From positions 1-22,932 of the forward strand of contig CALVYX010000043.1 in assembly GCA_944372315.1 (NCBI GenBank): DNA of 22,932 nucleotides. The letters run 5' to 3'. A program made the position numbers and the translations under genes. The DNA comes from an uncultured Bacilli bacterium (GTDB taxonomy: Bacteria > Bacillota_I > Bacilli_A > RF39 > UBA660). Numbering within the stretch: the first letter of the stretch is position 1; each line of letters starts with the position of its first letter. The notes under the pieces are model-generated. The model ran no database searches, had not been told where the DNA came from, and saw nothing but the letters and a program-made list of their open reading frames with translations. Below, piece after piece: positions 1 through 8,124 of this stretch.

Positions 1-185
1 GCATCAATATTTTTTTCTAAATCTAATTTATCCCTACTTTTTATTACATCAGGTTTATTAATACTTATTATTTTATTAATTTTATCGTTATTCTGAAAGT
101 GATTACTTATTATCTCAGGTCCTTTATCACTTCCGTCTACCATTACTCCTAAATCAGTTTTGGCATTAATTAATGTTAATTTCAT
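1..185 (-). CDS. Arginase/agmatinase (ureohydrolase) family protein, N-terminal fragment
   Basis: Only the first 61 codons are in the window; the gene continues past the left edge. Translated from the ATG at 185 it begins MKLTLINAKTDLGV and continues with VDGSDKGPEII around residues 16-26. A first beta-strand, a D-L-G turn and a D-G-x-x-x-G-P motif are the N-terminal hallmark of the ureohydrolase fold (arginase, agmatinase, formiminoglutamase), which hydrolyses guanidino compounds with a binuclear manganese centre. The metal-binding His and Asp residues lie further along and cannot be seen, so substrate and activity are unknown. The start is supported by AGGTGATG at 193-200, about 7 bases upstream, and a good leftward promoter. 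It is divergent from the MurE-like gene. The family call rests on a short N-terminal match only. Confidence 0.6.
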   Translation of the reverse strand, partial: MKLTLINAKTDLGVMVDGSDKGPEIISNHFQNNDKINKIISINKPDVIKSRDKLDLEKNID

Positions 186-204
186 TTCTACATCACCTTG
201 TAAT

Positions 205-233
205 AATATACTGTAAATATTTGTATATTTCAA
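205..233 (-). promoter_or_regulatory. Sigma-A-type promoter of the arginase-family gene
   Basis: On the minus strand TTGAAA (228-233), a 17-base spacer and TATATT (205-210) make a near-consensus housekeeping promoter. The predicted transcription start near 198 gives a leader of about 13 bases, with the Shine-Dalgarno sequence almost at its 5' end. Confidence 0.65.
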
Positions 234-294
234 GGTAATGTCTACTTTTTTTATGCATTTTACTGTATACTTATGATATATGGAGATGAAAGAA

Positions 295-1743
295 ATGAAA
301 AAATTAAGTGAACTTTATGAGAATGCACCAGAGATTGAAATTAAAGGTATAAAAATAAATTCTAAAGAAGTAGAACCAGGGGATCTTTTTATATGTACTA
401 TGGGTGTTACTGCAGATAGGCACGATTTTATTCCTGATGCTATTAAAAATGGCGCTGTAGCGCTTGTAGTAAGCCGTGATGTAGAAACAAGTGTTCCAGT
501 AATTAAAGTAGAAGATACCAATGCTGAAGTACCTAGACTTTGTTCCTTATTTTATGACCACCCAGAGGGAAAATTAAATATGATAGGAATTACTGGTACG
601 GATGGTAAAACTAGTGTTGCTACTATTACTCAAACTTTATTAGGTAACGATATTTGTGGTTATATTGGTACTAATGGAAGAAGTTGTAGTAAGTTTAACA
701 AAGATACAAATAACACAACTCCAGACGGAGATAAATTATATGGTTATCTTGATGAATTTGTTCAAGCAGGGTGTAAATATGTTGCTATGGAGTCCTCTAG
801 TGAAGCTTTTTTTAGAAAAAGATTAACTGGTATTACTTATAAAATAGGGGCTATTACTAATATAACAAGAGAACATTTAAACATCCATGGTAGTTTTGAA
901 AATTACATTGATTGTAAATGTCAATTGTTTAGACAAATTGATAAAGATGGGTATGCTATTTTAAATAAAGATGATGAATTATATGAGACAGTAAGAAAAA
1001 GTTGTATTTGTCATAATATATATACTTATGGGAAAGAGAAAGATAATACTTTACAAATAAAAGATTTTACTATTAGACCAGATAAAACATTAATAACTTA
1101 TCATTATGATAATAAAGATTATAATGTTATAAGTCCATTATTAGGAGATTTTAATGTCTATAATTTAGCTTGTGCTATTCTAGTTTGTCTTGCAACAGGT
1201 AAAAAAATGGAAGATATATTAGTAAATATTGATAAGTTATTTGTATCAGGACGTCTTGATATGTTACCTAACATAGGTCAAAACTTTTACGTTATGGTGG
1301 ATTATGCTCATACTCCTAATGGAATTAGTAAACTATTAAATTTTGTTCATACTTTAGATATTAATAGAAGTATTGTAGTAATAGGATCAGCTGGTGAACG
1401 AGATTATTTAAAGAGACCATTAATGGGTAAAACTGTAGTAGATAATGCTAGTTATGCTATTTTTACTTATGAAGATCCAAGAAGTGAAGAACCAATTGAC
1501 ATTATTAATATGATGATTAGTGAAATCAAAGAGGATCATAAAAATTTTGAAATTGTAGTAGATAGAAGTATGGCAATCAAACGTGCTATTGATATGGCAG
1601 AAGAAAAAGATATTGTATTAATTCTTGGAAAAGGTAATGAAACATATCAAAAATTAAAGAATGAAACAATATATTTTAACGATATTGAAGAAGCTATGCG
1701 TCATTTAAAAGATAGAGTAGAACGTGAAAAAATAAATGTGTAA
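295..1743 (+). CDS. murE: MurE-like Mur ligase (UDP-MurNAc-L-Ala-D-Glu: third amino acid ligase)
   Basis: ATP-dependent Mur ligase of 482 residues, close to the usual MurE length of about 495. Cytoplasmic MurE adds the third stem-peptide amino acid during peptidoglycan synthesis. Visible motifs: P-loop GTDGKTS (about 101-107), the E-S-S segment (166-169), REHLNIHG (192-199), the lysine carbamylated in Mur ligases (K208 in YIDCKCQLF), GDFNVYN, DYAHTPNG, GERDYLKRP with R374, EDPRSEEP (393-400) and GKGNETYQ (445-452). The substrate loop is EDPR where meso-diaminopimelate enzymes have DNPR and S. aureus-type lysine enzymes have DNPA, so the retained Arg favours diaminopimelate but two contact residues differ. 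SSHAL is also changed to SSEAF. An in-frame ATG at 280 lies upstream, but GGAG at 282-285 is 9 bases before 295, so I prefer 295. It could be the sole MurE or a divergent paralogue. Confidence 0.82.
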   Translation: MKKLSELYENAPEIEIKGIKINSKEVEPGDLFICTMGVTADRHDFIPDAIKNGAVALVVSRDVETSVPVIKVEDTNAEVPRLCSLFYDHPEGKLNMIGITGTDGKTSVATITQTLLGNDICGYIGTNGRSCSKFNKDTNNTTPDGDKLYGYLDEFVQAGCKYVAMESSSEAFFRKRLTGITYKIGAITNITREHLNIHGSFENYIDCKCQLFRQIDKDGYAILNKDDELYETVRKSCICHNIYTYGKEKDNTLQIKDFTIRPDKTLITYHYDNKDYNVISPLLGDFNVYNLACAILVCLATGKKMEDILVNIDKLFVSGRLDMLPNIGQNFYVMVDYAHTPNGISKLLNFVHTLDINRSIVVIGSAGERDYLKRPLMGKTVVDNASYAIFTYEDPRSEEPIDIINMMISEIKEDHKNFEIVVDRSMAIKRAIDMAEEKDIVLILGKGNETYQKLKNETIYFNDIEEAMRHLKDRVEREKINV

Positions 1744-1772
1744 TTGACAAAAAATATAAAATAAAGTAAGAT
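1744..1772 (+). promoter_or_regulatory. Promoter of the AMP-dependent synthetase gene
   Basis: A perfect TTGACA (1744-1749) starts immediately after the murE-like stop codon, followed by a 17-base spacer and TAAGAT (1767-1772). The predicted start near 1779 leaves a leader of about 36 bases with GGGGAG at 1803-1808. No terminator separates it from murE, so read-through is also likely. Confidence 0.6.
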
Positions 1773-1814
1773 AACCACTAGTAGTAAATATTGTAAAAAA
1801 ATGGGGAGTTTTAA

Positions 1815-3797
1815 ATGAAATTAAAATTTAATGAAGAAAATATTTCTGAAGAACAAAAAATAAAAAAACAAGGATTGATAGATGGAAAAATGGTTCTATC
1901 TTCTTATCTACCTTCAGTACAAAAAAGACATGTAAAAAGAAAAACTAATTTAGATAGAGTAATGAAAGAAATTAAAGAAGAACGAGATCATTCGTGGATT
2001 GAGGACATTCTTGTGCGTAATAAAGATAATTTGTCTGGTCCAGCCCTTTTTTACCGTGGGACGACCATTAGTTATGAAGAGATGTTTGAAAATGTTATAA
2101 AGGTGGCAAAAGCGTTAATAGAAATGGGAGTAACACAAGAGGATGAAGTTCCTATGTGTGTATCTAATTGTCCGGAGATGATTTATTTTTTAGGAGCTTT
2201 AAATTTAATTGGGGCAAAAGTTAATATTTTTGGTGCTGATTTTGATAAAGAGTACATTAAAGAGATAGCATCATCAAGTAATTCCAGTTTGTTTATTGCA
2301 ACTGATGATAAGTATGGCCAAATAAAAGATGTAATAGAACAGACTAATAAGGAAAAGAAAATATTAGTTTCTTTGACAGATTCTTTAAAAAATGGTATAG
2401 ATCCATTTGCTAAATATGATGATCCTTTCTATAAATTCATTAATAAAGTAGATGATTTTAAGAAAGATGATAGTACTATTTTGTCTTTTGGAGAATTTTT
2501 AGAAAAATATAAAGAATATCAAGGGCCTCTTTTAACTCCTAAAGTGAGATTAGAAGATGAATTTATTATTACTTATACTAGTGGTTCAACAAAGAATGGT
2601 CGCCCTAAAGCTATTGTTCATACCAATAGTAGTTTAATTACGATGGCAAGATTTCATGATACTGATTTATCTGGATTACCTGAAATGCGTAATATTGTAG
2701 GTCTTGCACATATTCCACCTCATTCTAATACGGATTTAATTACTAGTATTTCTGATGTATTATCACAAACTTGTACTGTAGCATTGGAACCTATTTATGA
2801 TAAAGATTTCTTTGCCTATAGTCTACTTATCAATCGACCAAGTTTTGCTCCTGCTACTAGAAGTTTTTGGATACGAGGGATCAAAGATTTCAAAGAAAAA
2901 GAAGAGTTAAAAGGAATAAAATTACCTGAATTATTAATTCCTGCTTCCGTAGGAGAAGCAACATCACCTGGGGAAGAGAAATTTATCAATCAAGGATTAA
3001 GAGAGTTAAAAGCAGGGAGTGATAAATTACCAGTGATAACAGCAACTTTATCTATGGGGGGAGGAGACTGTGAACACGGAGGTTTATTCTTTAAATTATA
3101 TAAAGCTCTATATGATAAAATTTCTTTATCTAAGGAAGGGCGTGGATTAACTCCTTTCCAACTAACAGAATTAGCAATATTAAGAGAAGATGGTACGGAA
3201 TGCAAATATGGCGAATACGGAAGATTAGTATCAAATTCTCCATGTACGATGAAGAGATATAAAGATAATCCTAAAGCAACAGAAGATTTCTTTATTACTG
3301 ATGCCTATGGTAGAACCTGGGGAGATAACAATGTTTGGGCTTATATTGATACTTATGGAGATGTACATATAAAAGGACGTATTGGTAATGAAATCGAATT
3401 GTTAACTGGTGAAAAAGTTCCTCTATTTACTGTAGCAGATGCAATTTTAAAAGATACAAAAAATGTTTTATCATGTGAAGTAGTGGCAGTAAAAAATAAA
3501 AACGATCTTGATATTCCAGTTGCACATATTGAATTACAACCTGAAAGTAAAAAATCAATAGATAAAGTATTGGGAAGTATTGCTGATCGTATTTATAGTG
3601 AATGTCATCCAGGAGTTAGTGATTTACTTTTGCTAAGAGTAAGAGATCATAATGAAGCATATCCATTAACTGGATGTGGTAAAAGAAATAATGTTGTACT
3701 AGAAAAAGAAGGTATTACTGAAAAATGTATTCCTGCTACTAGTTATTTATTCTTTAATAGAAAGTCTAATGAAAAATTAAAAGTAAAAAAATTATAA
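1815..3797 (+). CDS. AMP-forming acyl-CoA synthetase/ligase (ANL superfamily), substrate unknown
   Basis: A 660-residue adenylate-forming enzyme, about the length of acetyl-CoA and acetoacetyl-CoA synthetases. The family activates a carboxylate with ATP and transfers the acyl group to CoA or another thiol. Core motifs seen: A3 phosphate loop TYTSGSTKNGRPKAIVHTN (about 253-271, with extra residues compared with the usual TSGTTGxPK), a GGGDCEHGG turn (415-423) where the adenine loop is expected, WGDNNVWAYIDTYGD followed by IKGRIGNEIE (about 502-528, the A7-A8 hinge region), and a C-terminal PLTGCGKRNN whose K623 fits the A10 catalytic lysine. There is no signal peptide or membrane segment. The N-terminal 60 residues are highly charged. 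It has its own promoter and a strong terminator, so it is probably a single-gene unit, and the neighbours do not reveal the acid used. Start ATG with GGGGAG 6 bases upstream. Confidence 0.75.
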   Translation: MKLKFNEENISEEQKIKKQGLIDGKMVLSSYLPSVQKRHVKRKTNLDRVMKEIKEERDHSWIEDILVRNKDNLSGPALFYRGTTISYEEMFENVIKVAKALIEMGVTQEDEVPMCVSNCPEMIYFLGALNLIGAKVNIFGADFDKEYIKEIASSSNSSLFIATDDKYGQIKDVIEQTNKEKKILVSLTDSLKNGIDPFAKYDDPFYKFINKVDDFKKDDSTILSFGEFLEKYKEYQGPLLTPKVRLEDEFIITYTSGSTKNGRPKAIVHTNSSLITMARFHDTDLSGLPEMRNIVGLAHIPPHSNTDLITSISDVLSQTCTVALEPIYDKDFFAYSLLINRPSFAPATRSFWIRGIKDFKEKEELKGIKLPELLIPASVGEATSPGEEKFINQGLRELKAGSDKLPVITATLSMGGGDCEHGGLFFKLYKALYDKISLSKEGRGLTPFQLTELAILREDGTECKYGEYGRLVSNSPCTMKRYKDNPKATEDFFITDAYGRTWGDNNVWAYIDTYGDVHIKGRIGNEIELLTGEKVPLFTVADAILKDTKNVLSCEVVAVKNKNDLDIPVAHIELQPESKKSIDKVLGSIADRIYSECHPGVSDLLLLRVRDHNEAYPLTGCGKRNNVVLEKEGITEKCIPATSYLFFNRKSNEKLKVKKL

Positions 3798-3802
3798 TAG
3801 GT

Positions 3803-3838
3803 AAAAGAAATAATAAATAATGATTATTTCTTTTTTTT
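3803..3838 (+). terminator. Rho-independent terminator after the synthetase gene
   Basis: A perfect 12-bp inverted repeat, AAAAGAAATAAT (3803-3814) with ATTATTTCTTTT (3823-3834), encloses an 8-base loop and runs into a T-tract. The stem is AT-rich but long and lies 5 bases after the stop codon. Confidence 0.8.
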
Positions 3839-3841
3839 ATG

Positions 3842-3850
3842 TGTTATACT
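3842..3850 (+). promoter_or_regulatory. Extended -10 promoter of the hybrid kinase gene
   Basis: TGTTATACT is a TGn-extended -10 element. The expected -35 position falls within the preceding terminator and does not match consensus. The predicted start near 3857 gives a leader of about 22 bases, with AGAGGTGAT at 3866-3874. Confidence 0.5.
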
Positions 3851-3878
3851 ATAGGTAGTAATAATAGAGGTGATCCCA

Positions 3879-5708
3879 ATGAATAGTTTGTTTGTTTTAA
3901 TTGCTAGTTTATTTTATAGCATATTATTAATAACGGTTTATTTTTATAAACAAAGATTAGAAACATCTGAAAACAAGATTTTTAAAGCGTTAATAATTAC
4001 TAATTTAATAGGTATTATATTAGATATTATGAGTATTTTTACAGTAACTAATATGGATGCTATACCAATTATTAATGTCATAGTTACTAAATCTTATTTA
4101 GTATATCTTCATGTTTGGATCTGTATATTGACTTCTTATATTTTTGTTATTTCATTTAAGAAAAATAATGAAAGTTTTAAAACATTAGTTAGATCTCATA
4201 AAAAGTTAGTTAATATTTATATGATTTTTGTTGTTATTAGTTTGTTCTTGATTATTTCTCTACCTCTTTATTATCACAATGAAAATGGTCAAATATATTC
4301 TTATGGACCTAGTGCTAATTTATCTTATATTGTGGGTGCAATTAGTGTAGTAGCGTGGGTAATATGTCTGTGTTATAATATTAAAAATATTAAATCTCGT
4401 AAATATCTTCCTATGTTTGTATTTATGATTATTGGAACCATTGTAATTATAGTGCAAAGATTAAATCCGTCATTTTTGTTAATGACTTCAATGGAAACTT
4501 TTGTTACATTTTTAATGTATTTTACAATTGAAAATCCTGATATTAGAATGATCGAAGAGCTTAATAGAGCGAAAGATTTATCGGAAAAATACAATAATGA
4601 TAAATCATTATTGATATTTAATTTTACTCAACAAATTAAACCTCGGCTTAAAAGTATTGTCGATATGAGTGATATTGCTAACGAAGAAAATGATATAAAA
4701 ATATTAAAAAATAATTTGTTAGAAATTAATGATTTAAGTAATCGTATTTTGAATGCATTAAGTTCAGTTTTTGATTTATCCACTGTTGATACTAATAAAA
4801 TAAAAGTGATTGAGAATGAATATAATGTTCGAAATTTATTAGATGAGATTGTTTTAAAAAATAAAAACGCCATTGCGAGTAAAAGTTTAGATTTTAGAAT
4901 TAATATTGATGAAGGAATGCCAGAAGAGTTATATGGGGATTATATTAAATTAAAACAAGTAATAAATTCATTATTATCAAATTCAATTAAATATACAGAT
5001 AAAGGATTTATTGAATTAAATGTTAATTCAATAGTTAAGTATGATGTATGTAGATTAATTATTAATATAGAAGATTCAGGTAAAGGAATTAAAGCGGAAG
5101 TAGTTGACAAATATCTTATTAATACTAATAAAGAAGAAGAAAAAATAGAGGAAGATGATGATAACGAAGTACCTTTAAATGAGATTAAGAAAAGAATTAA
5201 TTCTATGGGAGGTACAATTGTGGTCAAAGGTGGAGATGGAAACGGCTCTAATATAACGGTGATAGTTGATCAAAAAATAGTGGATCATAGCGATAGTAAA
5301 GTAATGGAAGAATTACAAACCTATAAACAAATTCAAGAAAACAAAATAAATATTATGATAGTGGATGATGATAGTAAAAATTTAGAAAACATATCTAAAA
5401 AATTATCTAATGATAACATTAATATTATTACGGTTAATGGAGGACAGCTATGTCTAGAAAAAATAAGAGAAAATGAAAAATATGATTTGATTTTAATTGA
5501 TGACGTATTAAAAAAATTAAGTACTACTGATACACTACATAAACTAAAACAAATCAAAGAATTTGATACACCAGTAGTTATTATGACAGATACCACTGAT
5601 AAATTAGCCATTAATATGTACTTAAGAACAGGATTTAATAGGATCTTATCAAAACCAATTAAGAGAAAAGAATTGGACAAATTAATTCACAGCTTAGTAA
5701 AAAAATAA
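3879..5708 (+). CDS. Seven-TM hybrid sensor pseudo-kinase with C-terminal receiver domain
   Basis: Membrane signalling protein of 609 residues. Seven hydrophobic segments fill about residues 1-216. A DHp-like helical region (about 230-300), an HATPase-like region (about 345-465) and a receiver domain (about 492-609) follow. Where a hybrid kinase has S-H-E-I-R-T-P-L this protein has T-Q-Q-I-K-P-R-L, so the phospho-accepting His is Gln251. The N-box keeps its second Asn (LLSNSIKYT) and the G1 box is DSGKGI (399-404), but the G2 GxGLGL loop is replaced by an acidic stretch near 418-433. The receiver keeps its acidic pocket (D496-D498), the likely phospho-Asp D541, T570 and K592. ATP-dependent autophosphorylation therefore seems unlikely, while the receiver could be phosphorylated by another kinase. 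Start: the ATG at 3879 sits behind AGAGGTGAT; a GTG at 3870 lies inside that site. The signal sensed is unknown. Confidence 0.78.
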   Translation: MNSLFVLIASLFYSILLITVYFYKQRLETSENKIFKALIITNLIGIILDIMSIFTVTNMDAIPIINVIVTKSYLVYLHVWICILTSYIFVISFKKNNESFKTLVRSHKKLVNIYMIFVVISLFLIISLPLYYHNENGQIYSYGPSANLSYIVGAISVVAWVICLCYNIKNIKSRKYLPMFVFMIIGTIVIIVQRLNPSFLLMTSMETFVTFLMYFTIENPDIRMIEELNRAKDLSEKYNNDKSLLIFNFTQQIKPRLKSIVDMSDIANEENDIKILKNNLLEINDLSNRILNALSSVFDLSTVDTNKIKVIENEYNVRNLLDEIVLKNKNAIASKSLDFRINIDEGMPEELYGDYIKLKQVINSLLSNSIKYTDKGFIELNVNSIVKYDVCRLIINIEDSGKGIKAEVVDKYLINTNKEEEKIEEDDDNEVPLNEIKKRINSMGGTIVVKGGDGNGSNITVIVDQKIVDHSDSKVMEELQTYKQIQENKINIMIVDDDSKNLENISKKLSNDNINIITVNGGQLCLEKIRENEKYDLILIDDVLKKLSTTDTLHKLKQIKEFDTPVVIMTDTTDKLAINMYLRTGFNRILSKPIKRKELDKLIHSLVKK

Positions 5709-5730
5709 AAAGATCATCTAGATCTTTTTT
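5707..5730. terminator. Bidirectional terminator between the kinase and glycosylase genes
   Basis: The inverted repeat AAAAAGATC / GATCTTTTT (5707-5715, 5721-5729) with loop ATCTA sits between two convergent genes, with A-tracts and T-tracts on both sides so that it can serve both strands. It includes the end of each stop codon. Confidence 0.8.
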
Positions 5731-6217
5731 ATTGTTCAATGATTTTTTTAAATTCTTCTATTAATTGTTCCTCTTTCATAGCACAGTTAGCTGGACTAGT
5801 GGAAGGTAGGTAAATGGATTCTATTTTAGTATTTGGATAGCAATACTTTTTATATAATTTAGTAGCAATTTTACCTACCGTAAATATTTGTTTAATAGGG
5901 CATTTTTTTAAAATAAAGTTAATGTCATTTGGAGTTGCATTTTTAATAGAAGTATCAGACGCTTTCTCTATTTCACAAGAATAAATTACATCCCATAAAG
6001 CAATATGATGTCTTTTTAAAAATTCTTTTTTATCCTGAATAGAAGTAGGAATACTTTCTTTAAAAATTTTTGATAATACCCTCCAAAATCTATTTTGAGG
6101 ATGAGCATAATAAAATTGTTCTTCTCTTGATTTAGGAGAAGGGATAGATCCTAATATTAAGATAGTATCATCTTTATGATATTCTGCTGGAAACTCATGA
6201 TAAACAATATTCCCCAT
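5729..6217 (-). CDS. DNA-deoxyinosine glycosylase (uracil-DNA glycosylase superfamily, family 6)
   Basis: A 162-residue base-excision repair enzyme. The N-terminal LILGSIPSPKSREEQFYYAH then PQNRFWRVL matches the hypoxanthine-DNA glycosylase family (UDG family 6), which removes deaminated adenine from DNA. The first strand with its G-S-x-P-S loop (about 20-30), N42 in HPQNRFW, ALWDVIYSCE (about 73-82), the S-D-T-S-I segment (87-91) and the LPSTSPAN loop (138-145) follow the superfamily's two active-site loops. Length is typical. It faces the kinase gene tail to tail and is divergent from lepA. An in-frame ATG at 6232 exists, but AAGGTG lies 5 bases before the ATG at 6217, so I take the shorter form. 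Activity on hypoxanthine is inferred from the family; uracil or xanthine activity cannot be excluded. Confidence 0.8.
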   Translation of the reverse strand: MGNIVYHEFPAEYHKDDTILILGSIPSPKSREEQFYYAHPQNRFWRVLSKIFKESIPTSIQDKKEFLKRHHIALWDVIYSCEIEKASDTSIKNATPNDINFILKKCPIKQIFTVGKIATKLYKKYCYPNTKIESIYLPSTSPANCAMKEEQLIEEFKKIIEQ

Positions 6218-6240
6218 AATAACACCTTCCATTGAGTTAA

Positions 6241-6249
6241 ATTATAGCA
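6241..6249 (-). promoter_or_regulatory. Extended -10 promoter of the deoxyinosine glycosylase gene
   Basis: On the minus strand TGCTATAAT is a TGn-extended -10 element. The -35 position (6264-6269) reads TTTATG, a weak match. The predicted start near 6234 leaves a leader of about 17 bases. Confidence 0.5.
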
Positions 6250-6297
6250 AATATATAAAAAAACATAAAGAATAAATTAGATTTATAAAAGTGCTTA

Positions 6298-6306
6298 TGT
6301 TATAAT
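6298..6306 (+). promoter_or_regulatory. Extended -10 promoter of lepA
   Basis: TGTTATAAT is a perfect TGn-extended -10. The start would fall near 6312-6313, right at the AAAGGTGAT ribosome-binding site, leaving only about 10 bases of leader before the ATG at 6323. The -35 region has no clear match. Confidence 0.55.
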
Positions 6307-6322
6307 ATTAAAAGGTGATATT

Positions 6323-8122
6323 ATGAACAGACAACGAATTAGAAATTTCAGTATTATAGCTCATATTGATCATGGGAAAAGTACTTTGGCTGATCGAATC
6401 TTAGAAGTAACTAATGCCGTTTCTAAAAGAGAAGCTAAAGCGCAAATGTTAGATAGTATGGATATTGAAAGAGAACGTGGTATTACTATCAAATTAAATA
6501 CTGCTAGCTTAAAATATCATTATCATAACGAAGAGTATTATTTAAACTTAATAGATACACCAGGTCATGTTGATTTTTCTTATGAAGTCTCAAGAAGTCT
6601 TGCTGCCTGTGAAGGTGCTATCCTAGTAGTAGATGCAGCGCAAGGAATTGAAGCACAAACTTTGGCTAACTTATATTTAGCGATGGAAAATGATTTAGTA
6701 ATAATACCGGTGATTAATAAAATAGATTTGCCTAATGCAGATGTACCTAAAGTAAAAAAAGAATTACAAGATTTAGTAGGTTTTAGTGAAAATGAAATAC
6801 TACTAACTAGTGCTAAAACAGGAGAAGGTATTAAAGAATTAGTCGATGCTATAGTTGAGAGAATTCCTTCTCCTAAAGGAGATGTTTCTAATCCCCTACA
6901 AGCTTTAATTTTTGATAGTGTTTTTGATCCTTACCGTGGAATTGTCATATCGGTTCGTATTGTAGAAGGGAAAGTAAAAGTGGGGGATACGATTAAAATG
7001 ATGGAGACTAATGCTACTTATGAAGTAGTTGATATTAGTATTAATACTCCTAAGGAAGTAAAAAAACAAGAATTAGTAGCAGGAGAAGTTGGTTTTATTT
7101 GTGCTAGTATTAAAAGTATATCTGATGTTAAAGTAGGAGATACGATAACTCTTGCTAATCATCCAGCATCATCTAGATTGCCAGGCTATAAACCTATGAA
7201 ATCTATGGTCTTTTGTGGTATATATCCAATTGAATCGTCAAAATTTGAAGATTTAAGGGACGCTTTAAATAAATTGAAATTAAATGATGCTTCACTATTG
7301 TTTGAACCAGAAACCTCTAGTGCGCTAGGATTTGGATTTAGATGTGGTTTTTTAGGACTTTTACATATGGAAATAATCAAGGAACGAGTAACTAGAGAAT
7401 TCAATATTGACTTAATCACTACCGCTCCTTCTGTTATCTATGAAGTAATTTTAACAAATAAAGAATTATTAACAATTGATGCTCCTAATAAATTACCAGA
7501 TAAAAGTAAAATTTCTGAAATAAGAGAGCCTTATATTAAAACTAATATTTTTACACCTAGCGAATATATTGGTCCTATTATGGAATTATGCCAAGAAAAA
7601 AGAGGAATCTATATAAGTATGGATTATATTGATCCAGTACGAGTAAATATTCATTATGAATTACCACTATCAGAAATAGTATATGATTTTTTTGATAAGT
7701 TAAAATCTTATACTAAAGGTTATGCATCATTTGACTATGAAATAATAGGATACAAACCTAGTGATCTAGTAAAAATGGATATTTTATTAAACGGAGAAGT
7801 AATTGATGCCTTAAGCGTGATTGTTCATAAAGATTTTGCTTATAAACGCGGTAGAAGTGTGGTAGAAAAATTAAAAGAAGTAATACCAAGGCAAATGTTT
7901 GAAGTCCCTATTCAAGCTGCAATTGGTAATCACGTAATTGCAAGAAGTACTGTAAAAGCGTTAAGAAAAGATGTACTAGCTAAATGTTATGGTGGAGATA
8001 TTACCAGAAAAAGAAAACTTCTAGAAAAACAAAAAGAAGGAAAGAAAAAAATGAAACAGATAGGTAGTGTAGAACTACCTCAAGAAGCATTTATGAGTGT
8101 ACTTAGTATGGAGGATGAATAA
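6323..8122 (+). CDS. lepA: Elongation factor 4 (LepA), ribosome-associated GTPase
   Basis: A full-length LepA of 599 residues. LepA is a translational GTPase that acts on the ribosome in translation initiation and elongation quality and in recovery under ionic stress. The GTPase motifs are intact: AHIDHGKST (13-21), RERGITI (51-57, switch I), DTPGH (78-82) and NKID (132-135). Domain 2 beta-barrel and EF-G-like domains follow (for example the [16 protein letters not shown] segment), and the basic LepA-specific C-terminal domain contains [20 protein letters not shown] and ends in SMEDE. It is the first gene of a rightward run; hemW downstream is the usual LepA neighbour in Bacillota, here separated by one HTH gene. 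The start is set by AAAGGTGAT just upstream. Confidence 0.97.
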   Translation: MNRQRIRNFSIIAHIDHGKSTLADRILEVTNAVSKREAKAQMLDSMDIERERGITIKLNTASLKYHYHNEEYYLNLIDTPGHVDFSYEVSRSLAACEGAILVVDAAQGIEAQTLANLYLAMENDLVIIPVINKIDLPNADVPKVKKELQDLVGFSENEILLTSAKTGEGIKELVDAIVERIPSPKGDVSNPLQALIFDSVFDPYRGIVISVRIVEGKVKVGDTIKMMETNATYEVVDISINTPKEVKKQELVAGEVGFICASIKSISDVKVGDTITLANHPASSRLPGYKPMKSMVFCGIYPIESSKFEDLRDALNKLKLNDASLLFEPETSSALGFGFRCGFLGLLHMEIIKERVTREFNIDLITTAPSVIYEVILTNKELLTIDAPNKLPDKSKISEIREPYIKTNIFTPSEYIGPIMELCQEKRGIYISMDYIDPVRVNIHYELPLSEIVYDFFDKLKSYTKGYASFDYEIIGYKPSDLVKMDILLNGEVIDALSVIVHKDFAYKRGRSVVEKLKEVIPRQMFEVPIQAAIGNHVIARSTVKALRKDVLAKCYGGDITRKRKLLEKQKEGKKKMKQIGSVELPQEAFMSVLSMEDE

Positions 8123-8124
8123 TT

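Noticed and set aside
1771..1795. Possible terminator between the murE-like and synthetase genes (around ACTAGT)
   Set aside because: The palindrome is only 6 bases, with no stable stem and no T-tract.
5333..5680. 115-codon open frame on the minus strand inside the kinase gene
   Set aside because: It lies entirely opposite the receiver-domain coding sequence, has low-complexity Ser/Leu/Ile composition and no ribosome-binding site. The other opposite-strand frames inside murE, the synthetase, the kinase, lepA and mutS were rejected for the same reasons.
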